64,000 nt of DNA from Sweltsa coloradensis (GCA_024449915.1 JAMZAV010000364.1:248001-312000), one strand, 5' to 3'; positions 30,901-38,935 are shown, counted from the stretch's first letter. The notes: a model not told the origin generated them from the sequence alone. Numbers and translations are program-made.

Positions 30901-32771
30901 GAGGGGTTCGGGAGGAGATAAGACTGAGCTGAAATGCCGAAGAGATCTCGCTATCTCTCTCGCTCGCTTGACGCAACCTTTGCTGGCGTGTACTGTCAAA
31001 ACATGTAAAAAGTGGCATCCCATGAAATCAAGACGTGTTAAAATTAAGGCTGTGAATTATAATCTAGCCCTCAATTTTATTTTGACACATTCTAATCTTT
31101 TTTCACGATCTCTCGTATTTAGTATGACAATTTTGAGTTTTTCCTGCCTCCTATGCTCAATTTGGTATTTGATTTGATGATCGATCTGAGTCCAAGATAT
31201 CTAAGATAGCATGATTTTCACATCAAACGACAACCCTATTAATTACGGTAGAGTTGTCTGGTACCGTGTACTAAAGTCGTCCTTGGCTGTGTATGTATCC
31301 ATAGGGTTGCCAGATTAGTGAAACTCAAATACGGGACAGTACTTTGCGTAGTGATACTGGGGTCTGGGGCAAAGCCCCAGCTGCCGGAGGCGGAAAATTT
31401 TTGGGGTTGTGTTTTTTGGGGAAGGGCCTAAAACGCATTTGAGAGTAATTCAGTGAAAATTTTAAAGCAATATAGTGATTGAAAAAAAGAGATAATCAGA
31501 TAAGGAATGTACAGAAAAGTAAGTAGCTATATAGAACCAAAATTATTATCACTTTATTGATAGGCACATTTCATTGATGATCAGATCATTGATATTTATT
31601 GCTTCGTTACTATTGCAACGTTACCATCTTCATTGTCACTCATGTTTAATGTTGTTTATCACTGCCTCACTAGTTCGAATGCGTTTGTCACATGCACGCG
31701 ATTAAGAATATTATCACATTACGGCTAGAGACACTCGAAACAATGACTCACCGCGCTAATGATGCACTCAAATAACACCCACCACCAGCAGGCAGCAGCG
31801 GCAGACTGTTCAGGCACCAAGGCCGGCCGAGGGGAAGGGATTTATAACTATACGCCCGCGCGTATTGTTGAAAAAGCGCACAGGGACTACTTTATTCTAA
31901 ATACGTGATATACTGATCAATGGGTTAGAGCATACGGGACGCGGGAAACACCCATCAAATACGGGATTTCCCGGGTAATACGGGACACCTGGCAACCCTA
32001 GTATCCATCCATAGTGGAGGTGCCAGGTCATTAAACGCGAGCGAGAGAACGTAAACACAGTCATTTTTGACAATATCTTAAGTCAACTCTTTTTAGCCAC
32101 ATATTATTAATAGTAGGCCCACTGTTTAATACATGGTTATTTTTTATATTTTTAGAAAATTTATTTTTTGTACAAATTATAAAATTTATAGTATCAATAA
32201 AAATTTTTGTATGATGTTGATAACTAAATGATTTCTTAGTTCAGTTCCACTTTTAAATAGCAATTTTTATGGTTAGCCTTAATTATATCTAATGCAATGC
32301 TTGTTGTTGTTGGCAATTTTCTCACCTTGCTGTCAGTCCCATCTAATTTTGAGGTGAATCACACCTTTAAAAATATATATATACTGTGACATAATTTTAA
32401 ATAAAATAACATTCATGAACTAGGTTTATTAAGCTCATGCCAAACCTCACTTATAGGCATACACTGACGTAGCATACAGGTACTTTACTATTGTGATTTT
32501 GCAACTTTCAGTTCGTGATCGAGAAATTAAAGTTCTTGAAAGCCAGTTGAAAGAAGCAAAAGCCAGAAATGCCCAGTTAAATAACCAGTTAAATCAACTC
32601 AAAGGAAAGCAGTCTCAACTCTTGCAGGACTTGGAAAAAGAGAAAACTACAAAGCAATCAATGGAAGAGAAGATTTGTGCACTTTGGACTGTGCCCTCTC
32701 GATATTACATCGGGCCACCCCATGTTGAAAATATACCAGCTCCTAACTTTATCTTTAAGAGGATTTCATAA
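9200..32771 (+). CDS. Gene 1: HMG20-like HMG-box, C2H2 and coiled-coil protein (six exons)
   Basis: Exons 9200-9468, 16318-17075, 23119-23174, 25312-25410, 27372-27585 and 32512-32771 join with matching phases (2, 1, 0, 0, 1) into 1656 nt, 551 residues plus stop. Every intron starts GT and ends AG. Domains in order: low-complexity Arg-Pro N-terminus (residues about 10-40); a serine-rich acidic region; a basic stretch [11 protein letters not shown] (about 244-254); an HMG box (about 262-330); a C2H2 finger (370-392); a C-terminal coiled coil (about 466-525). The basic stretch and HMG box resemble HMG20A/B (iBRAF/BRAF35), DNA-bending subunits of the LSD1-CoREST repressor group. The finger is not part of vertebrate HMG20 as I know it, so the exact orthology is open. 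A nuclear DNA-binding role is inferred. The gene spans 23.6 kb because its introns are full of transposons. Confidence 0.82.
9528..9757. mobile_element. 230-bp MITE with 8-bp target duplication
   Basis: Near-perfect terminal inverted repeats of about 28 bp (inner part CTATACCTGGGGGGGTCCAA) with one mismatch. CTCGGGCC stands directly on both sides (9520-9527, 9758-9765), an 8-bp target duplication as left by hAT or P-type transposases. It lies 60 bp inside intron 1 of gene 1. It is noncoding. Confidence 0.8.
10160..12860 (+). mobile_element. Degenerate non-LTR retrotransposon (LINE) with endonuclease and RT
   Basis: The left part keeps the end of an AP-type endonuclease (GDYNTN at about 10200; the SDHHAL motif at about 10400 is in another frame, so a frameshift separates them). 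A reverse transcriptase follows from about 10690: [17 protein letters not shown] after a stop at 11322-11324, then [20 protein letters not shown] and the catalytic YADD (11836-11847). The sequence is of the CR1/L2/jockey-like group; the clade is not certain. Several stops and frameshifts, and decay after 12270, mean it is dead. It lies in intron 1 of gene 1 in the same direction as the gene. The protein tail ([15 protein letters not shown], near 12620) resembles LINE C-termini. Confidence 0.85.
12886..12960 (+). repeat. (ATT)n microsatellite at the LINE 3' end
   Basis: About 20 ATT units, interrupted once by TAGGCC. Its position just after the LINE fits a simple-repeat 3' tail of a target-primed retrotransposon. 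Confidence 0.8.
13014..13072 (+). repeat. Exact 59-bp copy of part of gene 1 exon 2
   Basis: These 59 bases are identical to 16512-16570 inside the HMG-box gene exon 2. Neither end coincides with a splice site. On its left are two copies of a TTTTGCCGCGTCGCA-type unit. It is an exon fragment pasted into the gene's own intron 1, about 3.4 kb upstream of the source. Confidence 0.9.
13685..14014. repeat. Degenerate GTTACACCGAA repeats, left part
   Basis: GTTACACC, CACCGAAAC and GCCGTTAC recur about eight times at irregular 25-60 bp spacing. Together with 14671-14810, whose right side ends TTTGGTGTAAC (inverse of GTTACACCAAA at 13691), this appears to be one repeat element split by a LINE fragment. 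Confidence 0.55.
14020..14670 (+). mobile_element. 5'-truncated LINE, C-terminal piece with (AAAT)n tail
   Basis: An open frame at 14030-14311 encodes the end of a LINE reverse transcriptase protein: INTRGKEKL, then RLKLLDNDP, then [15 protein letters not shown], then KSFLLE. This order is typical of C-termini of CR1/Crack/Daphne-type elements. About 330 bp of 3' UTR and a TAAA repeat tail (about 14641-14668) follow. It is truncated at its 5' side, as expected for target-primed insertion. Confidence 0.7.
14671..14810. repeat. Degenerate ACCGAA repeats, right part
   Basis: TTTAGACCGAATTACAGTA-type units repeat four times, ending ATTTGGTGTAACGG. This is the probable continuation of the repeat element at 13685 after the LINE insertion. 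Confidence 0.5.
15327..16085 (+). mobile_element. Family A Helitron2-like element
   Basis: A full copy in the plus orientation: TTGGATGAGCGTAGCC at left, the 3' block CGCTCATCCAACAACGCGG plus the hairpin and TTTTCCTAG at right, with T on both flanks. Three internal monomers are present, marked by TAACACCTACATGC at about 15605 and 15766. It lies in intron 1 of gene 1, 233 bp before exon 2. Confidence 0.75.
16318..17075 (+). CDS. Gene 1 exon 2 (HMG box)
   Basis: The acceptor TTTTGTGTTTCAG precedes 16318. The alternative AG at 16327 would hit a stop at once. The exon encodes residues 90-342: a polar region, then a basic GWPKGRKRK stretch and a full HMG box ([20 protein letters not shown] ... 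[17 protein letters not shown] ... [15 protein letters not shown]). The donor chosen is AAAA|GTAGGT. Reading past it gives five more residues' worth of frame and a TAG at 17087-17089, so a retained intron would give a short form lacking finger and coiled coil. The source of the 59-bp duplicate is inside this exon. Confidence 0.9.
17640..17900 (-). mobile_element. LINE 3' fragment (RTE/CR1-like C-terminus)
   Basis: On the minus strand, [20 protein letters not shown], then GESWEDVE, then [10 protein letters not shown] is the well-known tail of many invertebrate LINE proteins, with [11 protein letters not shown] basic motif. Short ATGAT repeats at 17660-17675 form the 3' tail. A related tail lies at 32840-32985 on the plus strand. 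Confidence 0.7.
18987..19003 (+). repeat. (GT)n microsatellite
   Basis: A pure GT run of about 8 units, followed by a G-rich stretch. It is in intron 2 of gene 1. Confidence 0.8.
19400..19575 (-). mobile_element. LINE reverse-transcriptase C-terminal fragment
   Basis: The minus strand reads [20 protein letters not shown] followed by DIREILDVM, the motif found near the end of LINE polymerases (MRFLRR..G.TR.D..RN.DIR). Stops follow shortly after, so it is a short decayed piece in intron 2 of gene 1. Confidence 0.5.
19598..20005 (-). mobile_element. MITE copy 1 (AACACCTATAGTAG family)
   Basis: About 405 bp, largely alignable in inverted orientation to 38936-39338. The ends carry an imperfect inverted repeat of about 28 bp beginning AACACCTATAGTAG and ending GACTGCTAGTCTAGCC. 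It contains AAGATGGC twice. It is noncoding. The superfamily is not clear because no clean target duplication was found. Confidence 0.65.
20745..21869. mobile_element. CACTA-type (EnSpm-like) nonautonomous element
   Basis: It begins CACTATGTATACC and ends GGTATACGTAGTG; the inverted repeat continues inward (TCAATCCGAATTG). TAT flanks both sides (20742-20744, 21870-21872), fitting the 3-bp target duplication of CACTA elements. Subterminal repeats of AATTCGGATTGAG type are present, with a perfect 15-bp hairpin at 21742-21773. A TTAA-flanked MITE is nested inside. There is no transposase. Confidence 0.7.
20822..21459 (+). mobile_element. piggyBac-type MITE, copy 1
   Basis: It is bounded by TTAA on both sides with ends CCCTCCGTCACT...AGTGACGGAGGG, as for piggyBac-type elements. 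The internal hairpins GGGGTTTCTCAAACCCC and GGGGTTTGTAGAACCCC lie near each end. A second copy in opposite orientation is at 35383-37165. There is no coding sequence; the open frames are incidental. Confidence 0.75.
21885..21990 (+). repeat. Possible hAT 5' fragment
   Basis: GGTTCCCAACCTTTTTTAG followed by GGCACACCTGGTAAC resembles the left end of animal hAT elements. No partner end was found. Low certainty. Confidence 0.3.
22074..23007. mobile_element. Foldback element, 0.93-kb palindrome
   Basis: Two arms of about 430 bp are near-perfect reverse complements (for example TCTAGATAGAAAGTGCACTG at about 22459 and CAGTGCACTTTCTATCTAGA at about 22606), separated by a central spacer of roughly 60 bp around 22520-22580. 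The outer ends are CAATTGACGACT and AGTCGTCAATTG. The region can form one giant hairpin. No coding sequence and no clear target duplication were seen. It lies in intron 2 of gene 1, about 110 bp before exon 3. Confidence 0.85.
23119..23174 (+). CDS. Gene 1 exon 3
   Basis: A short exon between AAATGTTCTAG and GAG|GTAGGT encoding [18 protein letters not shown]. It is acidic. The phase (2 nt to finish residue 343, then 18 codons) fits both neighbours. The conserved reading frame across both joins is the main support. Confidence 0.72.
23931..24611 (+). mobile_element. Family D Helitron2-like element
   Basis: The 5' end TTAAACGAGGGAGCG is matched by inverted CTCGTTTAA near the 3' end, followed by AACGACTTTGGCGTT (stem) and TCCCTAG. 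The last 200 bp (24408-24611) carry a second, inverted 3' end, CTAGGAAAACGCCAAAGTC, so two 3' ends face away from each other. A tRNA-like segment lies at 24183-24250. Confidence 0.65.
24183..24250 (+). ncRNA. tRNA-like sequence (pseudogene or SINE head)
   Basis: An A-box-like TGGCATAGTGGTAAGC and a B-box-like GGGTTCGATTCC stand at tRNA-like spacing, but the acceptor and T stems do not pair, so it is not a working tRNA. It lies inside a family D element and may be a captured or inserted tRNA-derived piece. Confidence 0.35.
25312..25410 (+). CDS. Gene 1 exon 4 (C2H2 zinc finger)
   Basis: Exon between TTTCTTTTTAAG and CAG|GTATGC, phase 0 at both ends, encoding residues 362-394. It holds one finger C-X2-C-X12-H-X5-H (C370, C373, H386, H392), with hydrophobic positions F377 and L387. 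The H-X5-H spacing and short form recall U1/matrin-type fingers that can bind double-stranded nucleic acid or protein. Confidence 0.82.
25761..26060 (+). repeat. Family D element, 5' part
   Basis: The 5' end TTAAACGAGGGAGCGAAGCG and the following 80 bp match the copy at 23931. After that the body differs (GATGACCCAGACGAAGACG), resembling in inverted form part of 450-510. No 3' end was found before the next element at 26354. Confidence 0.55.
26354..26960 (-). mobile_element. Family E Helitron2-like element
   Basis: Read on the minus strand, it begins TTAAGCGAGCGAAGCGAGCG and ends with inverted GCTCGCTTATC, the stem AACGC...GCGTT and TTCCTAG. The body is not repetitive like A-D: it contains an RFX-type palindrome and two CTCF-like motifs, which suggests captured host regulatory DNA. 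It lies in intron 4 of gene 1. Confidence 0.6.
26538..26683. promoter_or_regulatory. CTCF-like pair plus RFX X-box palindrome
   Basis: CCTCTAGATGGCGG on the minus strand (26538-26551) and CTTCTAGGTGGCAG on the plus strand (26629-26642) fit the CTCF core (CCASYAGRKGGCRS) at 13 and 12 of 14 positions. GTTGCCATGGCAAC (26670-26683) is a perfect 14-bp RFX X-box palindrome. All three are inside the family E element. Occupancy is unknown. Confidence 0.45.
27372..27585 (+). CDS. Gene 1 exon 5
   Basis: The acceptor is TTATCAATCCAG and the donor is GCAG|GTAGGC. It starts in phase 0 and ends with one spare base. It encodes residues 395-465, [16 protein letters not shown] through [13 protein letters not shown]. 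It has a Ser-rich and Gly/Thr-rich middle and no recognised domain. A second AG ten bases downstream (GTAATCGCAG) would shift the frame and is not chosen. Confidence 0.72.
27732..28638. mobile_element. pogo/Tigger-like nonautonomous element
   Basis: The ends CAGTAAGAACTCCATTATCC and GGATAATAGAGTTCTTACTG are inverted repeats of the kind seen in pogo/Tigger elements, flanked by TA on both sides (27730-27731, 28639-28640). No transposase is seen. An internal 66-bp tandem duplication lies at 27938-28065. It is in intron 5 of gene 1. Confidence 0.75.
27938..28065 (+). repeat. 66-bp tandem duplication inside the pogo-like element
   Basis: ACTTTCGAGCAGTGTGCGTC starts at 27938 and again at 28004; the two units match closely, with small changes toward the end. 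TCAGTG occurs repeatedly within each unit. Confidence 0.75.
28644..30268. mobile_element. hAT-type nonautonomous element (CAACCCTCG family)
   Basis: It begins CAACCCTCGAAAAAT and ends with the exact reverse complement. CTGTAGTA flanks both sides (28636-28643, 30269-30276), an 8-bp hAT-type target duplication made from the end of the neighbouring pogo-like element. GGCGAGT motifs repeat near both ends and a hairpin GGGGCTTTGCCCC lies at 30173. A family A Helitron-like copy is nested at 29013. No transposase remains. Confidence 0.8.
29013..29783 (+). mobile_element. Family A Helitron2-like element
   Basis: It runs from TTGGATGAGCGTAGTGAGCG to the end block AACGCGGCGGGACTTAAGC TTTTTCCTAG (one G of the hairpin arm lost). 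Three monomers are marked by TAACACCTAC at about 29291 and 29453. It is nested in the hAT-type element. Confidence 0.7.
31303..32000. mobile_element. hAT-type MITE (AGGGTTGCCAG family)
   Basis: It begins AGGGTTGCCAGATTAG and ends CACCTGGCAACCCTA. GTATCCAT flanks both sides (31295-31302, 32001-32008), an exact 8-bp target duplication. ATACGGGA motifs repeat near both ends, and a hairpin GGGGCAAAGCCCC lies at 31366. A related element is at 53629. It is noncoding and lies in intron 5 of gene 1. Confidence 0.8.
32512..32771 (+). CDS. Gene 1 exon 6, terminal (coiled coil)
   Basis: The acceptor is GCAACTTTCAG; two bases complete codon 466. It encodes residues 467-551: a heptad-rich helix ([18 protein letters not shown], then [20 protein letters not shown]) and a short tail ending FKRIS before TAA. 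A long helix after an HMG box also occurs in HMG20A/B, where it mediates pairing and partner binding. The tail after about residue 525 is not coiled coil; an unseen donor there with a further exon downstream cannot be excluded. Confidence 0.75.
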
Positions 32772-32787
32772 CAAGAAAAGTTAAGTA

Positions 32788-32793
32788 AATAAA
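32788..32793 (+). terminator. Candidate polyadenylation signal of gene 1
   Basis: AATAAA 16 bases after the stop codon in an A-rich stretch. It would give a very short 3' UTR. It is supported only by motif and place. Confidence 0.35.
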
Positions 32794-32839
32794 AAAGTAA
32801 AGCACCGTACTGTTAATTTAGACAAAGTATGTACCAAAA

Positions 32840-32985
32840 CTTAGAGGAGAGAGCTGGGAAGATGTGGAAAAGATATGATTGTGGGAGGCTCTAAAAAAGT
32901 GGAGAAATTTGGTTGAAAACCCAAGCTGACCCTGCCTGAGAAATAGTAATGGATAGGCCTAATGATTAATGATTAATGAATGATG
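32840..32985 (+). mobile_element. LINE 3' fragment
   Basis: GAGAGCTGGGAAGATGTGGA encodes the same ESWEDVE tail as the minus-strand piece at 17640-17900, followed by KPKLTLPE and an ATGATTAATGATT repeat tail. It is a short remnant just after gene 1. Confidence 0.6.
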
Positions 32986-33893
32986 ATTGATTATGTACCA
33001 AGTTAGGTAGTCCTCAACATTCTCTTCAATAACATTTTTCACTTCATTCAACTGCCCATCATTTAAATACGTAGGTGTACAGCATCACCCTACTACAGCA
33101 AAGTCTTAAAATTCTCCTTTATAAAGCCTTATTTCTCAACACTACTTAGCTCCTCTTCTACCTTAATATTTTAAAAGTATTTTTTCAAAACTTGCCCGTT
33201 AGTTTTTGCTTTTGGTACCCGGGATACGCATAACTCCATAACTCCACTGTCCGTATTCCTTTTAACAAATCACAAAAAGATGTGACACTATGCTTAAATT
33301 TGGGAGGCCTCCAAATTTGGTTGGGAGATCACTAAAATGTGTTGTTTTCAAGGTTTTCCATAAATGTACAAATGTTGGGATTCAGATTCAGTAGGTACAG
33401 TTATAGGTTAGTTACCTTGTCAAGAAAAGGATCCAATTCAAGTTCCCATTCCTCAAAAATAATTCTGCTATCCATCTAATTCTCTCAGAATAACAGGAAG
33501 TGCCAAGAGCCTTGCTAATGTAAGTTTTATATTTCAGACAGTGTAATGCCAAAATAAGGCAAAATTGTGTTTGTAATGTTAATGTTCAAGCCTACTCCCA
33601 TTTCTACCCTACAATTTCTAGTCGGCGAATAAGACGTGAAGTTTTTCTCGGAGATATATCTTTCCTCGTGTGTCGCACTCAATTGAAACACTTGAATTCA
33701 ACTTTTTGAAATGAATTCTCCAAGGAGAATTTGCGGGGAGAACTTCCCCATGTATCGGATGCTTAGATCGACAGAATTACACCAGCATAAAGAACTTTTA
33801 AATGCATTCCTCAGTATTCTTTAAAATTATTTTTTATCCCACCCAGATGTATAATTTTCTATTAGCCCAAGTGTAATTTATTACATTCTCCAG

Positions 33894-34310
33894 TAGGGAT
33901 GTGCGAACATTCGAAATTCGAACTCAAACTTTTCTTAAGTTTGAGTTTGGTTCAAGTTCAAAAAAAGTTCAAAGTTCAAAAAAAAAAAAAAAAAAACTTA
34001 TTTGTAGAGGTGTGCGGTCACATTATTTGACAAGTCTAAAAATGGTTCTCAGTTTACAGGTACAAATTTAAAAACAAAAAAATGGATGGTGGAGGTGCCG
34101 GTCCAGAAGTTACATACTTTCTTGGTGGAGGTGTCGGTCCAGACTTTTCACTATTTTACCTATTATGACGGTTTGATATACCTTTAAGTTGGGTTCGAGT
34201 TCGAGTTCAATTCAGTTCAAAATTTTTGTAAAGTTCGAAGTTCGTTTTTTTTTCACTGGGAAAGTTCGAGTTCGAGTTCAAAGTTAAAATAGTGGGTTTG
34301 CACATCCCTA
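33894..34310. mobile_element. hAT-type MITE, 417 bp (TAGGGATGTGC family)
   Basis: It begins TAGGGATGTGCGAAC and ends GTTTGCACATCCCTA (one mismatch). TTCTCCAG flanks both sides exactly (33886-33893, 34311-34318). Subterminal repeats GTTCGAGTTCAAAGTTC fill both ends, typical of hAT transposase binding arrays. The middle holds GGTGGAGGTGYCGGTCCAGA twice. Confidence 0.85.
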
Positions 34311-35552
34311 TTCTCCAGCGTTTTGTGTCGACAAGAACAACAGCCTTGTTTTGGCTCTAGTTACACAATGTGACGATTTACCACCTTACAAACTTGTTGC
34401 TGGTTTGTCTCATTGTTATTACTACCAAACATCACAGTAAGTTTAGGTAGGAGAAGGATTGACTGGCTGGGAAAGCATAGGAAAAAAATTAGACAGTGCC
34501 TCTTTTATCCATCTATTGAAGAGGAAGATTTTCATATACTATATATATAGCCTATAGGCCTACATAGTACAAAGGCCATTATCGATTATACTAGTAGAGG
34601 GGTTCTCTACTATTATAATCGATTCTCCAAAACATTTATCCAAAACAGAACCCAAATGTGTAGGGATGTGCAAGCACTCGACTTCTCAAGCGTCTTTTGT
34701 AGCTCGACGACGAGCCAAGACAAATTATTGTCAATAGCACGTTTTGTTTTACAGCACTCATTTTCATCAACAGGCATCCCTAAACACATGCAAACGTTAA
34801 ACTTTAGATGGAAAAAAGTGGTTTGTTTCCTACATATTTAATTTAATGTTAAATGTTTGTTGAACGGTTAACCACGTCTTCTTTCGGGCCCATTTATATG
34901 CATAAATTTTTAATTGTATGTGCCGTTATTCCGTGCCCTCTCCCCTCTACTTCCACAGAGGGAGCCCTTGGTGACGTAGTCAGCAGTTTACCCCTGCCAA
35001 ACGTTTATTATGCCTGGTCTGTGGTCTGCATAGTATCTGTCGCTTGTCAGCAGCTAGCAAGTGCATGTCGTATGGAATGTGTGTTTTGCAATTGATGTCT
35101 ATTTGTAAGCATCGAATGTAATACTACATTGCACTACTATCTAAATTAATGGCTTGCATACTAGTTTAAAGGGCACCTTTTTAAATGGGAATCTTATTTA
35201 TTTATTTCTACTTGACTACCTTAAGACAGATTTCATAGACCTCCAAACCAACCACTAAAGGTTTGGGCCTAGGCCCCCAAATAACGTTAACGTGCTGATA
35301 AGATGCCCATCACTTTATTTTTTATTTTGTTATTCTATGATTAGTAGTACCGGTAATACTAATAAATATCACAAATATTTTTTTAACCCTCTGTCACTCG
35401 CGTGGGGTTCTACAAACCCCAGGGTCTACATTCGACTCTGTTTCTCTGCATCGGACTGTTTTACCGACTCTAGATTCTCAGTACCTTCAAGTCACTCTAT
35501 CTGTTAGCAAAATTTGTAACCCTCGAATCATTAGGGCTTTTAGTGTCGTTAT

Positions 35553-36687
35553 CAGTGGCGTAACGCAAAATTTGTGGGCCCCCCCCACAAGTCCCTTTCG
35601 AGGGCCCCCTTCGAAATCATTTTCACTGCATGTTTGATGCTTTTGCTTGATGATGAAGGGTGTATGTACAGTCTTGTAATGTACAGGTGTATGTTTAGTC
35701 TATTATATACAGATTTATATACAGTCTCTTAGATGTCCTCCTAATCACTAAATTTGGTTTGTCTTCGTGCATTGGCATACGCAAATTTCGTTATTAGGCT
35801 GTCTTTGTCAAGTCGGTGGACGCGTTCACTTTCTATGCATATCATCGCAAAACCGTTTAGTCTAGACTGGCTCATAGAACTTCTCAAATAATTTTTGAAA
35901 AGTTTTAGCTTTGAAAAAGACCGTTCCGTACTTGCCACTGTCACTAGAAGTGTGAGGAATAGCAGATATGCAGAGTCGGTTTCACCCTCGCACACAAGAC
36001 TATTATTGCCACTATTGTCAACATCACACACTATGGGTGATGTACCGATAGCCACATCTTTCGACGAAAAGAACGAACTATTTTAATTTTATTTTTTTCG
36101 CGTTTTTGGAAGATGACATTATCATTCTCTTCAAATTAAAAATATAAACAAACTCTTTTCCCGGCACTGAAGGTAGAAACACGGCACGAACACACGTCAC
36201 AGTTCACACCGTCACATTCTCAAGTAAGCACGTCTACATTCTACAAATATCACTATGAAACTAAATATGGCTTTGGACTTAGGGGAGATCGTGGTCAGTG
36301 ATTGCTAATAGTAAATTATTGTACGGGTGGTGGTGAATACTTTTGTGAAAGAAAAGAAAGCATCTTCGAGCTACTCCAGAACGTGCTTATACAAAAGGAA
36401 GAGTAGCTTATAAATTGTAACGCTTTTGGGTTGGGTGAACCTATACGTGTAAAATAATCACAAATAACCGTAGACCTTCCAAAAGTGTGTGTTATAGATA
36501 GAGGATAATGAGTATTCAAACTTAAAAGCCATGAGGCCAAATTGAAAGCCATCATTTTGAGTTTTTGTAAGAATACTAAGAATTTTTTTTGCTTGGTCAT
36601 TTTTGTCTAATATACAGTATAAGCAGTAAAAGGTCTGGGGGGCCCCCCCGCACTGCGGACCCTGCGGACCCGTTAGTTACGCCACTG
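35553..36687 (-). mobile_element. hAT element carrying a transposase remnant
   Basis: It begins CAGTGGCGTAACGC and ends GTTACGCCACTG. GTCGTTAT flanks both sides exactly (35545-35552, 36688-36695). GGGCCCCCC tracts lie near both ends. Inside on the minus strand is the C-terminal part of a hAT transposase. Internal deletion has removed the rest. Confidence 0.85.
35741..36055 (-). pseudogene. hAT transposase C-terminal dimerisation domain remnant
   Basis: The frame contains LTLLVTVASTERSFSKLKLF, then KNYLRSSMSQSRLNG, then AMICIE, the signature of the hAT C-terminal dimerisation domain (ZMYM/TTF-type group). The BED finger and the DDE core are missing upstream, so it is inactive. The C-terminal tail after the domain and the downstream stop suggest the true 3' end of the parent gene. 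Confidence 0.8.
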
Positions 36688-38935
36688 GTCGTTATATTGC
36701 CGTTCTGAATGTGGCTGGGGTTGGTGAAACCCCGCGCGAGTGATCACGTTACAGTAACTGCATAGGGAAACTCAATGCTATTTTGGCTTAAATTTTGGGA
36801 TTTTGGAATTTTGGAAAAATTATTCTTGCAATTTACTAACTGGTTCATGTTTATTACTAAAAAGTGAAACATAACTTAAAATTGCATTATTTTGACACCT
36901 TTTTTGAATATTTGGAAAATGTCCATTTTTTAAATCTGAAAAATACAATAAAAAAATATTTCATACATAAAGGTTCATTGGCATTTTATTTCACTGTCCT
37001 CCCACTAACAACCACCTACATAGTAGTTCCACAAATCATATGAGCACAGAAAGAAATACCCAAAACATCTTACTGCGCTAAATACAGCCCAAAATAATTT
37101 GGGGTTTGAGAAACCCCACGCGAGGGATGGTGTTAAGAAATTCCGCGCGAGTGATGGAGGGTTAATGTAAATGTCGTACAACACAATCGAGTAGGCCTAC
37201 AGTTGATCCCGTATGGTAATTTAACTGATGTTTGACCAAGAAATTCGTAAAATTTTGATATACCGGACTTGGTAACTGTTGAGTGTCGATCACCTTTGGC
37301 CTACTTTCATGAAGAGTTTTGCAACACGGAAATAACATGTAAGATTCACATGTCTCTGCACTTTTTATGTTGATCTCAGACCTACGATCATCCAATGTTA
37401 CAGACCTTGAATGGACCTTGCTTGTCTCTTTTTTCTTTTCATTTTGTTCATCAATGTGTCATCTCCCTTACACTTATTCACTAATCAGCAATCAATAGCG
37501 TCAAGTGTATTCGTCTCCGCTAGCCCGCGGGCATTTGTCAAGGTAGCAAGATAAGCAGCTGGTCAGCTAGCTAGATAGTAGATAGTGAGTGGGTGAGAGT
37601 GAGATGCGAGGACGGTAGCGCACGTTTTGTACAGGAAAATGTAGCAACATTGACTCGAATATTTGCCGCGGGTTTCAAGCCTATAGCAAGTACTTGCAAG
37701 TGTTGGAAGTCATGGATGCAGAAAACAACAAAAGTACAAAAGTGAGCGAGTCGACTCTTTTTTAAATTTATTTATTAATTTTACCAACCAAGGTCATTTT
37801 GTAAAAGCTCAGCTTGATTTGTTTTTAAATACTAGATAACTCAATAGATAACTAACTATAGATAGATACTAACTGGAGTTGACTTTAAAATGACAGGCTT
37901 GCACACCCCTACAAATACTTTGTCTCCTGTTAAAAAATCTTGTGGTCATTTGACACTTGGTTCTTGATCTATGTACGAGTCTAGATCTTTCTTAATGTGT
38001 TCAGGATTTATCTTATTTAAACCACACATCCAACACATTGCCAACTAGGTAGGTCTTTGTACTATGGGGAGGGGGGATCCACTTATGTTAAAACATTTGA
38101 GGTATTTCTTGAAGAATTAAACTAGGTAGGCCTACTGTTAATTATCTAATAAAATAAAATATAAATACATCGTTTTAATTTATCTTTATTTTCATATACA
38201 TCTACTTTGAAGTAAAATTTTCATGGTTTGAGAAATAACACAATTTATTCGACCCCTGATAGGCGTACTAGTAGGGTAAGTATGTAGGCCTCATATTTAA
38301 AATAACTCAACTGGTAGGCATACCAAAATTAGTAAATGATAGTACTAAATATGCTAATTGCACTTTGGACATTTCCATCTCAAAAGTCACCAATGTCATC
38401 CCCAGCATGTTTTAAAAATAAAAAAATAAAATTTTGTTTAACTTTGCCAAACTCTGAAAATAATTTATGATATTGACCAATACGCACATGCAAGCCATTT
38501 AATAGTCGATGACATGATAAATGTTCAAAAGTACAGCAATCTAAAAATGGTAACAAAATGTGGAGTGTTACTTTCATAGTAGGCCTAACTACCATCATTA
38601 TATTTCATGAAGGAAACATAACAATTCATTTTACTACACATTTTCTAGCTGTCTGTGTTGATTCCTCTCACATTTGTGGACATGCCTACTATTGACAATT
38701 TACATGCACTAGTGCCTACCGGTGATGCCTACATTAATAATAATATTTTTAATATTAGGTTTTTAAGCATAAGCCCGCTTTAAGGACATATAACCCAGAA
38801 CTTCTGGGTTCGAACCCCAGTCGGGGCAAACTTTTTCGACAACTGCTATGAATCAATAATAATATTTTTGTTTATTCTGAGTGGGGAATAAGATTTTCTG
38901 ACAACTTGACTGGTTCATTCATTGCCATCATATAA

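Larger units (their letters stand above)
35383..37165 (-). mobile_element. piggyBac-type MITE, copy 2, split by a hAT element
   Basis: TTAACCCTCTGTCACTCGCG at left and AGTGATGGAGGGTTAA at right. The sequence is homologous, in inverted orientation, to 20822-21459 over its whole length apart from the hAT insertion at 35553-36687. Near-identical inner stretches (ATGATTTGTGGAACTACTAT type) place the two copies in one family. Confidence 0.75.
34661..37911. mobile_element. Outer hAT-type element with nested insertions
   Basis: The ends TAGGGATGTGCAAGC and GCTTGCACACCCCTA form a 15-bp inverted repeat with one mismatch, like the MITE at 33894. The flanks CAAATGTG and CAAATACT agree at 5 of 8 bases, so the target duplication is old or chance. 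It contains the TTAA-flanked MITE 35383-37165, which itself contains a hAT element. There is no clear gene in its own sequence (34676-35382, 37166-37896). Confidence 0.6.

Noticed and set aside
38765..38830. Possible tRNA gene: perfect T arm CTGGGTTCGAACCCCAG with TCGGGGC after it.
   Set aside because: No A box or matching 5' acceptor strand upstream; the same bases also form another hairpin. A tRNA pseudogene 3' half at best.
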